DNA of 7,351 bases from Flavobacteriaceae bacterium (lineage in GTDB: Bacteria; Bacteroidota; Bacteroidia; Flavobacteriales; Flavobacteriaceae), in assembly GCA_023141985.1 (NCBI GenBank), contig JAGLKH010000216.1, positions 1 through 7,351 of the forward strand. Reading direction: 5' to 3'. Shown here in pieces: positions 1 through 5,963 of the stretch. Position 1 is the first letter of the stretch; each line of letters starts with the position of its first letter. Both the position numbers and the translations under genes were made by a program. Below the pieces are notes generated by a model that did not search any database, was not told where the DNA came from, and saw only the letters and a program-made list of their open reading frames with translations.

Positions 1-333
1 CGTACACCAAGCTACATTACCAGGACACAAAGTCTTGAAAATCCAAGTATGATAGGACCAGGAGATTATTTAGCAAATCTGAGGGCTATAATCCAACATG
101 ATATATATAGTAGTTCAGAAATAAATCTTGATGAAATTAAAGATGTAATAAAAGCAGAAGTATTGGTAATTGTTTCTCAACAAGATCATATAGTGAGCCC
201 TGTAAACCCCATTGCGTTTGCTAAAGTTTTAAATTATGAATTACTTGAACTAACAGGTGATTGTGGACATTTAGCTCCATGGTGTGAATCTGAAAAGATC
301 AAAAAAACAGTATCAGTTTTTTTAGAAAAATGA
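1..333 (+). CDS. alpha/beta hydrolase, homoserine O-acetyltransferase-like, C-terminal part
   Basis: The reading frame is open from base 1 to the TGA at 331-333, so this is the 3' end of a gene that begins before the window; 110 residues are visible. The segment GPGDYLANLRAIIQHDI (visible residues 19-35) resembles the YL...A...D stretch of MetX-type acyltransferases. A hydrophobic strand then leads to SQQDHIVSP, whose D62 fits the catalytic acid, and GDCGHLAPWCE supplies the expected catalytic histidine, H90. The nucleophile serine must lie upstream, out of view. The family transfers acetyl groups to homoserine or hydrolyses small esters; which applies cannot be told from this part. The next gene on the right is convergent. 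The fold-back element at 354-497 starts about 20 bases after the stop. Family membership is fairly sure, the substrate is not. Confidence 0.8.
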   Translation, partial: RTPSYITRTQSLENPSMIGPGDYLANLRAIIQHDIYSSSEINLDEIKDVIKAEVLVIVSQQDHIVSPVNPIAFAKVLNYELLELTGDCGHLAPWCESEKIKKTVSVFLEK

Positions 334-353
334 TGAAAACATTCTAAATAAAG

Positions 354-497
354 AACTGGTTACAACAATGTGTCATAAGTCATTGGGCAGCAATTGGTAA
401 ATTGAAACATAAGTGCAATTAATGAACATACCAACAGCTTGAATATGAAGCACTTTGGAATGCCCAACGCCTCATACACTCAACGATAAGCGCAACT
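354..497. repeat. imperfect fold-back element, attC-like or dispersed intergenic repeat
   Basis: The left arm (358-388) and right arm (462-496) are imperfect inverted copies. ATTGGGC at 382-388 faces GCCCAAC at 462-468, and GTGTCATAAG at 370-379 matches the complement of CTCATACAC at 471-479 with small indels. Inside, AAGTGC (411-416) pairs perfectly with GCACTT (450-455), and CAATT/AATTG (391-395 and 400-404) forms a small hairpin. No ORF of note crosses it. It lies directly behind the hydrolase stop codon and between two convergent genes. From memory, similar ggttacaacaa...ctcatacac...aacg blocks occur between genes in many flavobacterial genomes. The shape also recalls an integron attC site (RYYYAAC/GTTRRRY boxes), but the boxes are not in standard order, so its class is open. 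Confidence 0.5.
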
Positions 498-518
498 CCA
501 AAAATTAGAGCAAAAAAA

Positions 519-995
519 TTAATCTTCTAATTCCTCCAACTCTAAATTATAATCGTACTGTAAATCTTCATGAAGCGTCGCTACTGCTTTTTTGATTAAC
601 AAAATTTGGCGATTAAATGTATTTAGTAATCTTGGACTTTTTTTAATAGTTGGCTTGAAATCTTTCAGCTTCCTACAAAAATATAGAAGCAACTCTACTT
701 CGGTTTCTTTTTGTTGTGAGTAGCGAATATATTTTTTGGTATTGGTTAAAATCTTGCGCACACTTTTCCTGATATAGAAATAACTTTTAGTATTTATGAG
801 TTCGAATTGCTCATCTATATAATGTTTTACACTTTCTATATAAGAGGTTTCATTAGAAGATTCAAACAAAAGATAGGTAAGAAGCTCTTTGTTTTCCTTT
901 TTAAATCGCGACAAACGCAAACACAGTTCCTGCACTTCTTTAGACGATAAAGTAGATAATTCTTGTTTTAGTTCTTTTAAAGAAACCGCTTTCAC
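519..995 (-). CDS. conserved hypothetical helical protein, 158 aa
   Basis: Product not recognised. The 158-residue protein has no signal peptide or membrane segment and should be cytoplasmic. It is rich in K, E and L and looks almost all-helical, with amphipathic stretches at about 5-45, 53-93 and 97-115. A basic middle (RKSVRKILTNTKKYIR, 76-91) is followed by a very acidic tail (about 143-158, ending ELEELED). The start codon is GTG at 995-993; the protein contains no other methionine, and an in-frame stop lies only six codons upstream, so no ATG start is possible. It begins 19 bases after the DoxX stop on the same strand and is probably the last gene of the methyltransferase-DoxX unit. No known catalytic motif is visible; a binding or structural role would be a guess. 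Confidence 0.75.
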   Translation of the reverse strand: MKAVSLKELKQELSTLSSKEVQELCLRLSRFKKENKELLTYLLFESSNETSYIESVKHYIDEQFELINTKSYFYIRKSVRKILTNTKKYIRYSQQKETEVELLLYFCRKLKDFKPTIKKSPRLLNTFNRQILLIKKAVATLHEDLQYDYNLELEELED

Positions 996-1014
996 AATAT
1001 AACAGGCATATTAT

Positions 1015-1389
1015 TTATCGTTTGTCAATAGAATATTTTCCTGGTCCGGCAAGAAATACAACCAAAAAGGCTAATAAATAAAATACAGCTTTTTCTTTTT
1101 TTCCAAATGGATCATTAAAATGCACCATTAAAAGTGCAACTGTCATCAAAATCATTGGAAATAATGTAGCAATTTTTGTTCTATACCCAATTATTATAAA
1201 TATTGGGGCTACTACTTCGGCGATTAAAGCCAGGATTAAAGAGAAAGCAGCACCAATTCCAAGAGGATCCGGAAATGAAATAGTTTCTGCAAGAAGTTTG
1301 TCAATTTTTGGAATGCCATGCGTTAATAACATTGCTGAAGTGCCTATTCTTAAAATGGCTAAAGCTAAATTTGGTAAATTGTTTTTCAT
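1015..1389 (-). CDS. DoxX family integral membrane protein
   Basis: This 124-aa protein has four hydrophobic segments (about 6-23, 44-67, 72-90 and 101-115), the size and topology of DoxX/DoxD-like inner-membrane proteins. Family hallmarks include LRIG near the first helix, THGIPK (23-28) after it, and AEVVAPIFIIIGYRTKIA (57-74), where a glutamate lies inside helix 2 and the helix 2-3 turn follows. DoxX proteins are named after a subunit of an archaeal quinol oxidase, but most bacterial members have no assigned reaction; some are linked to redox or thiol stress. The ATG at 1389 lies 49 bases downstream of the methyltransferase stop, and no hairpin is seen in that gap, so co-transcription is likely. 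Family call is firm, function is not. Confidence 0.88.
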   Translation of the reverse strand: MKNNLPNLALAILRIGTSAMLLTHGIPKIDKLLAETISFPDPLGIGAAFSLILALIAEVVAPIFIIIGYRTKIATLFPMILMTVALLMVHFNDPFGKKEKAVFYLLAFLVVFLAGPGKYSIDKR

Positions 1390-1438
1390 TTTATTTTAAA
1401 GTTAGTTAGTTTTATCTGTTTTTTTTATGATTGAAATT

Positions 1439-3052
1439 TTAATCATGAATGTTTCCTTTGAGTAAATTCACGCTAACAGTTGCTAAATCATTATTAGGGA
1501 ATTTTGTATAATAGTTAGAATCTGGGTTTAAGCCAGCCTCTTTTGCAATGGCATTAAAGACATCGACTTCTAAAATGTATTGGTCTGAAAAACCATGTGT
1601 AGCATCGTAAGCTGTTGCTGCAGTTATACCTATATTTTTAGAGGTGAGCTCTGGATTGATAGTATGTAATTCTATAATAAGCAAACCAAATTGTTCTACA
1701 AATGGTTTCCATTTCTTGAAGTGTTCTAACAGCGAATCTCCAACTAAATTATTGCTAATACGTTTGCCTTGATATGCATAAGCACCTGTAGATGTACTTA
1801 TTCGATTTGTTGCTTTTTTAGGGAACTCCCAAATACGGTTATGATCTAAAAACGTACGAACATTAAGTAAATCTTTTAGTTCTATGTTATAATCTTCTTT
1901 TAAGTCTTTTGCTAATATATCCGGTCTGCCAATATCTCCCCAAATAACTTTAGCCCAAATATCGGCTTTAATTAAATTGGATCTTGTCACTTTTAATGCT
2001 GCTTGATTAAAATCGGCCCCAACCAACAGTAAAGGATGTTCTTCAAGAAGTTTTCCACGCAGTGTTTGATATTCGATAACATCAAAAATATGCTGTATAA
2101 ATGCACCATTGCCACAGCCCATATCTAAAATACCTTTGGGTTGTTCGTCTATAGGTTTGTTAAAGAGATTGATAATAATTTTGTCTATATCTTTAAAATA
2201 GGTAGAATGTGCCCCGCCACTTCCCCAAACATTCATTTCTCTATCTACATGTTTTTCTGTTTCATCTGAAGATTTGGTTTTTAGCACTAACGGATTTCCA
2301 AAAATGAGTTCATCTAATTCTAAAAATGTTGGTAAGTAAGATACTGTTACACCATAAGCAGATGCTCTTTTCGCAAAAAACAAACCTTTATCTGTAAATT
2401 GATAAGTATCCTTCTTTTTATTAAACCATCCTAAATGTGCAAAAAAATTAAGAATCTTTTTAAAGCTTTCAGGGTCCTTATGATACTCTTGTGCTCTAAA
2501 CGACGCCTCCATAAAATATTTATGAAACAAACCGTTAACACCCAACATTACAATTATTGGTGCTACAATAACGCCTTCAATATGTTTTAATATTTGGTAT
2601 TCAATATTTCCTTCAACAACATTGCTTAAGCCAAATTGAGTTTTATATTTTTTAAAGATTCTTTCAAGGGCAAGAAATGCATCTAAACCTATACGTTCAT
2701 TAGGAAAATTGACAGAATATTTTAGAAAATTTACGGCATCTTCATATAAATGTATTAAACTAAATGCAGTTTTGCTGTTTTCATTAACCTCATAAGAAAT
2801 AGTTTCATTTGCATTTTCTAAATGTTGCGCTAACCAACCTTGAGAGCACAAAACACGTAAGGCTACGTTTAGATAACCTTCGTTAGCATTAAATGTAGAC
2901 ACTAACTCTGGCAGCGCTACTTTTTTATGTTCTAAAAAATAATTTAAAATTCCTTTTTTGTGTAATGTAAATGCTGTAGTAGATGTTGCAATACCATCGA
3001 GATGGCGAAAAATAGTTCCTCTTAGTTGTTCCTTTTCTTGCTTTGTGAGCAT
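1439..3052 (-). CDS. class I SAM-dependent methyltransferase, polyketide loading-module MT-like (537 aa)
   Basis: The C-terminal half is a Rossmann-fold methyltransferase: motif I LDMGCGNG (309-316), acidic loop GADF (345-348) after strand 2, WGDIG (371-375), and strand LLIIELH (457-463). Two winged-helix-like segments precede it, at about 17-80 and 157-235. Both open with H-[LI]-[DE]-G-[IV] and share a late L..LGWF/LCSQGWL block, suggesting internal duplication; such segments form dimer or lid domains in O-methyltransferases. RTFLDHNR (399-406) and THGFSDQY (485-492) are not usual O-methyltransferase motifs. They recall the iron-dependent AprA MT1 domain of polyketide loading modules, with H486 and Q491 as candidate metal ligands; this comparison is from memory. 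The protein has no signal peptide and is cytoplasmic. It likely heads a leftward unit with DoxX and the 158-aa protein. Methyltransferase is sure; substrate unknown. Confidence 0.87.
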   Translation of the reverse strand: MLTKQEKEQLRGTIFRHLDGIATSTTAFTLHKKGILNYFLEHKKVALPELVSTFNANEGYLNVALRVLCSQGWLAQHLENANETISYEVNENSKTAFSLIHLYEDAVNFLKYSVNFPNERIGLDAFLALERIFKKYKTQFGLSNVVEGNIEYQILKHIEGVIVAPIIVMLGVNGLFHKYFMEASFRAQEYHKDPESFKKILNFFAHLGWFNKKKDTYQFTDKGLFFAKRASAYGVTVSYLPTFLELDELIFGNPLVLKTKSSDETEKHVDREMNVWGSGGAHSTYFKDIDKIIINLFNKPIDEQPKGILDMGCGNGAFIQHIFDVIEYQTLRGKLLEEHPLLLVGADFNQAALKVTRSNLIKADIWAKVIWGDIGRPDILAKDLKEDYNIELKDLLNVRTFLDHNRIWEFPKKATNRISTSTGAYAYQGKRISNNLVGDSLLEHFKKWKPFVEQFGLLIIELHTINPELTSKNIGITAATAYDATHGFSDQYILEVDVFNAIAKEAGLNPDSNYYTKFPNNDLATVSVNLLKGNIHD

Positions 3053-3070
3053 TTATTAAATTTTAGATTT

Positions 3071-3078
3071 TAAAGATA
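3071..3078 (-). promoter_or_regulatory. possible -7 box for the methyltransferase gene
   Basis: Read on the minus strand this is TATCTTTA, one base off the Bacteroidota consensus TAnnTTTG. It would place transcription start about 10-15 bases before the ATG at 3052. No TTG box is found at the expected distance upstream, so support is weak. Confidence 0.25.
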
Positions 3079-3152
3079 ACAAAAACTTTTAAAGATGGTT
3101 TTTATCTATAACATTTAACAAAGTATATCTCTTTTTTTTTATTTTTATATCT

Positions 3153-4217
3153 ATGAAAGTTATAAAAAAACTGATTTTTGAAGAACCTCCATTTTCTATC
3201 TTTTCACAAAGAGGAATACCACAAACAGCAATTGATTTTTTGAATAGCATTAAATGGGGAAGTGAAGGTGCTGTATATGAACATAAAAACACGGAGCAAA
3301 TCATAAAAGAGATCCAGAATCCGACATTACTTTCAATCGAAGAAAATGGAGTTATTGTTGGCATTGCTGTTTTTTGTAATAATAATGTAAATGTAGGCGA
3401 TAAGACATTTAACTGTAATTATATACGTTATTTCTCTAGTTCTCCTTTAATACGTGGGCGTGGTCTTATGAAGTATTTTGGAAAAAAAGTAATGGAATTG
3501 ATACAAAATGATGAGCTTAAAAAAACTGTTTTCTTAGGTTTTGTAGAAAGCGGGAATATCAGTTCTTATAAAGTAGTTAAAAACGCTGGGTATAGAAAAA
3601 TAGGTACTGTGAAAACCATAGGTTTTAGTCGTTTTTTTCCTAAAAAAAATAAGGAAATCATCCAAATTAATACTAAGAAAGGTAGACAAGAAGTACTTTC
3701 ATTACTCAAAGTACATTACTTTACGCATGCATTAGTACAGTTTAATTCACTTTTTATAAATGATGATTATTATGTGATACGTAAGAATGGAGAAATTGTT
3801 GTTGGTTGCCAGTTACATAAAGCACATTGGACGGTTAAGAACATGGGAGGGATTACCGGAAAGATTATTATGAATGTCGTCCCATACCTTCCCTTAGTTA
3901 ATCAGTTATTCAACCCCAAAAAATTTAAATTTTTAGCTTTCGAAGGCGTTTATTGTAAAGAAGGTTATGAGCGTACATTGCATACATTATTTAGTGGTTT
4001 ATTGGCATCACACAAGTTAAAATCTTCCCTGATTTGGATGGGAGAAACAAGTGAACATTATATAAGTTTGGTTACTTACGGAAAATTAGGTTTCCTTAAT
4101 AATTTTGTAAACAATTCTGATGTCTATACGCTTGCTGCTTTTAAGGAGATGAATAGTACTGAAGAAAAGAGTTTTGAAGAAAACCCAATCTATGCTTCAG
4201 CATTTGACTATATCTAA
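3153..4217 (+). CDS. GNAT family acyltransferase-like protein with two GNAT-like halves
   Basis: The N-terminal half (about 1-160) has the GNAT order: strand pair ENGVIVGIAVF (64-74), a strand NYIRYFSSSPLIRG (89-102), then the acyl-CoA phosphate loop RGRGLM (101-106) with its helix, and a late NISSYKVVKNAGYRKIG (135-151) corresponding to the N..A...Y/GF region. The usual Q/R at the first motif A position is leucine (L99). The C-terminal half (about 166-330) repeats a GNAT-like pattern (YYVIRKNGEIVVGCQL, 206-221; later YGKLGFLNNF, 309-318) but lacks a clear R/QxxGxG loop, so it is probably a non-catalytic partner fold. It is soluble, with no signal peptide. The gene diverges from the methyltransferase over 100 bp, so the two may share regulation. 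The substrate is unknown; protein or small-molecule acetylation is possible. Confidence 0.75.
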   Translation: MKVIKKLIFEEPPFSIFSQRGIPQTAIDFLNSIKWGSEGAVYEHKNTEQIIKEIQNPTLLSIEENGVIVGIAVFCNNNVNVGDKTFNCNYIRYFSSSPLIRGRGLMKYFGKKVMELIQNDELKKTVFLGFVESGNISSYKVVKNAGYRKIGTVKTIGFSRFFPKKNKEIIQINTKKGRQEVLSLLKVHYFTHALVQFNSLFINDDYYVIRKNGEIVVGCQLHKAHWTVKNMGGITGKIIMNVVPYLPLVNQLFNPKKFKFLAFEGVYCKEGYERTLHTLFSGLLASHKLKSSLIWMGETSEHYISLVTYGKLGFLNNFVNNSDVYTLAAFKEMNSTEEKSFEENPIYASAFDYI

Positions 4218-4367
4218 AACAAGCCTAAAAAGACTTTTTATAAATAATTGAGCTAGAATCATTAATATACAACGAACCGGAAAAAATTATAACTGAATAA
4301 ATGCTAAGCATAAATATTTACAAATCACCAAGTTTAATGCTATCACAGAGGTTGTTATGTATCATGG

Positions 4368-4395
4368 GGGAGTATAATATTCACTCCTTTACTTT
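4368..4395 (+). terminator. possible terminator hairpin after the GNAT gene
   Basis: GGAGT (4369-4373) pairs with ACTCC (4383-4387) across a 9-base loop, extendable by a G.U pair, and is followed by TTTACTTTT. It lies 150 bases after the GNAT stop and about 80 bases before the PFK promoter box. The stem is short, so it may instead be chance. Confidence 0.3.
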
Positions 4396-4396
4396 T

Positions 4397-4424
4397 GGCG
4401 TTAAAGAAACGCTTTGTATTGTTT
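4397..4424 (+). terminator. second short hairpin with T-rich tail upstream of PFK
   Basis: GCGTT (4398-4402) pairs with AACGC (4408-4412) across AAAGA, with a G.U pair extending it at 4397/4413, followed by the T-rich TTTGTATTGTTTT. It comes directly after the hairpin at 4368. It would insulate the phosphofructokinase from GNAT transcription, as it ends before the PFK promoter box. Confidence 0.35.
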
Positions 4425-4470
4425 TCATAATGTTTGCTGTTTAGAGATGAGGTTTAATTTAAATAAATAT

Positions 4471-4478
4471 TATATTTG
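4471..4478 (+). promoter_or_regulatory. -7 box of the phosphofructokinase promoter
   Basis: TATATTTG matches the Bacteroidota sigma-A consensus TAnnTTTG exactly. It sits 27 bases before the ATG at 4506, giving a leader of about 20 bases. No good TTG element lies 17-23 bases upstream; the nearest TTTG (4433-4436) is too far. The leader has no clear Shine-Dalgarno site, as is usual in this phylum. Confidence 0.5.
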
Positions 4479-4505
4479 TTAGTTAATATTATAAGTTAGA
4501 CTGAT

Positions 4506-5702
4506 ATGGCAAAAAAAAATAAAGGAACTATAGCTATAATGACCGGTGGAGGTGATGTGCCGGGATTGAACCCTGCGATCAGGGCAATTACGATTAGAGC
4601 AAGACGAGAAGGTTTTAAGGTTATTGGGTTAAGACGTGGTTGGGCAGGTATTGTTGAACTTATTCAAGATGAGAAAGCAGATAATAGTAATAATTATACT
4701 GAACTTACACAAATAATAGTTAATAGAGCCGGTAGAACTGGTGGAACATTTTTACACAGTTCAAGAACACGTCCGAGTCATTTGCCTAAAGCTAATGTTC
4801 CTGATCATCTTAAAGATAAGTATCAGGATGATTTTAATGATATGACAAATGTTGTGTTGGATAATCTGAATTATTTAGGGATTGATTATATAATTCCGAT
4901 TGGTGGTGATGACACGCTGAGTTATGCTGTAAGGTTATATAAAGAGGGATTTAAAGTTGTTGCCATACCTAAAACAATGGATAATGATGTTCCGGGAACC
5001 GATTATTGTATAGGGTTTAGTACATGTATAACTCGTACGATTAATATGACTAATACTCTTAGAACCTCTGCAGGATCACATGAGCGGTTTTTAATTTTGG
5101 AAGTCTTTGGAAGATATGCAGGTTTTACAGCGATGTTGCCAACCATGGCTGGTGCTGCAAACAGATGTGTGATTCCGGAATATAAATTTGATATTGAGAA
5201 GCTTACAGAATATTTAGTTCGAGACAGGTATGAGAATCCAAGTAAATATTCTGTTGTATTGGTTTCAGAAGGGGCTATGTTCAAAGGAGGTGAAATGGTT
5301 TTTAAGGATGCTGAAAAAGATCAATTTGGTCATTCAAAACTTGGAGGTATCGGCGAATTAGTTTCAAAAAATCTTAAAGAATTATCCCCTAAATTTAATA
5401 ATGGCAAAAAAATTAATGTTATTAATCAAAAATTGGGTTACCTGGTTAGAGGAGGGGATCCTGATGCAGTTGATTCAATTGTTCCAATGGCATACGGTAA
5501 CCTTGCTTTAGATCTTATTTTAAAAGGAATTCATGGAAGGTTAGTTGTCTTAAAGAACGGGCGGTATGATAATGTACCAATTGATGTGGTAACCGGTAAA
5601 TCAAAATTGGTTAATATCAAAAAATTCTATAATACAGAAAGATTACGTCCTTATTATAATAGTTTTGAAATGAACCCTATGTTTATTATGACTAGTGAAT
5701 AA
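4506..5702 (+). CDS. 6-phosphofructokinase, pyrophosphate-dependent type by active-site residues
   Basis: This 398-aa cytoplasmic enzyme phosphorylates fructose 6-phosphate to fructose 1,6-bisphosphate. Family motifs in order: TGGGDVPGLN (13-22), IGGDDT (132-137), PKTMDND (155-161) with catalytic base D159, TSAGSHERF (187-195), EVFGRYAG (199-206), VSEG (253-256) and YLVRGGDP (312-319). Two positions set the phosphoryl donor: E. coli ATP-PFK has GGDG and PGTIDND, while here they are D136 and K156. The Asp/Lys pair is the known signature of pyrophosphate-using PFKs, where the reaction is reversible. MGR of the E. coli enzyme is FGR here. It is about 80 residues longer than E. coli PfkA, partly through an insert around 85-110. 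The ATG is backed by the promoter box 27 bases upstream. PFK family is certain; donor is inferred from residues. Confidence 0.95.
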   Translation: MAKKNKGTIAIMTGGGDVPGLNPAIRAITIRARREGFKVIGLRRGWAGIVELIQDEKADNSNNYTELTQIIVNRAGRTGGTFLHSSRTRPSHLPKANVPDHLKDKYQDDFNDMTNVVLDNLNYLGIDYIIPIGGDDTLSYAVRLYKEGFKVVAIPKTMDNDVPGTDYCIGFSTCITRTINMTNTLRTSAGSHERFLILEVFGRYAGFTAMLPTMAGAANRCVIPEYKFDIEKLTEYLVRDRYENPSKYSVVLVSEGAMFKGGEMVFKDAEKDQFGHSKLGGIGELVSKNLKELSPKFNNGKKINVINQKLGYLVRGGDPDAVDSIVPMAYGNLALDLILKGIHGRLVVLKNGRYDNVPIDVVTGKSKLVNIKKFYNTERLRPYYNSFEMNPMFIMTSE

Positions 5703-5780
5703 ACGATAAAAAAGACCTCTTATAACTGTAAAAGAGAAAAAGGGGGTAAGAAGAGAAAAAAGCTAAAAGAGAACAATTTT

Positions 5781-5963
5781 TCATTTTTTCATTTCAACAA
5801 CAAGTAAATAGTTGATTTTTGCTGTTGCACCCATAAGTTGGAAAGTTGGTCTAACATTAGGGATTATCGAAATAACTTCTCCATCAAGTTTATTTAAGAA
5901 GTTTTCTAATTTTTCTTGCATATTGTCACTTTTGACGTCAATGCGATGCACGCTGTATTTCAT
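5781..5963 (-). CDS. small conserved-looking protein, 60 aa, coupled to the LRR gene
   Basis: Not recognised with confidence. The 60 residues suggest a compact beta-alpha-beta-beta layout: strand MKYSVHRIDV (1-10), helix DNMQEKLENFLNKLD (13-27), strand EVISIIPNV (29-37) and last strand INYLLVVEMKK (50-60). This recalls small DUF4177-like domains, which carry a similar 'leave it to strand-end VVE' pattern, but that is a guess. It has no signal peptide or membrane segment. The ATG (5963-5961) overlaps the TGA of the LRR gene (5962-5960) in an ATGA arrangement, so translation is probably coupled and the gene is unlikely to be spurious. It is convergent with PFK, 78 bases apart. Confidence 0.7.
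   Translation of the reverse strand: MKYSVHRIDVKSDNMQEKLENFLNKLDGEVISIIPNVRPTFQLMGATAKINYLLVVEMKK

Noticed and set aside
1397..1404. TAACTTTA on the minus strand as promoter of the DoxX gene
   Set aside because: It ends only seven bases before the ATG, which leaves no room for a normal start site and leader, and no upstream TTG box fits.
3089..3364. Minus-strand open frame of 91 codons in front of the methyltransferase
   Set aside because: It lies mostly antisense to the well-supported GNAT gene, covers the intergenic promoter region, and its protein shows no family pattern.
4213..4245. TAAAAAG/CTTTTTA inverted repeat after the GNAT stop as terminator
   Set aside because: The pairing leaves only a one-base loop; with a real loop the stem is five A-T pairs, too weak.
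5003..5284. Minus-strand open frame of 93 codons inside the phosphofructokinase
   Set aside because: It is fully antisense to conserved PFK motifs; its openness follows from PFK codon use.
5706..5735. CTCTT/AAGAG pairing as a PFK terminator
   Set aside because: Five weak pairs around a 10-base loop and no T-run after it.
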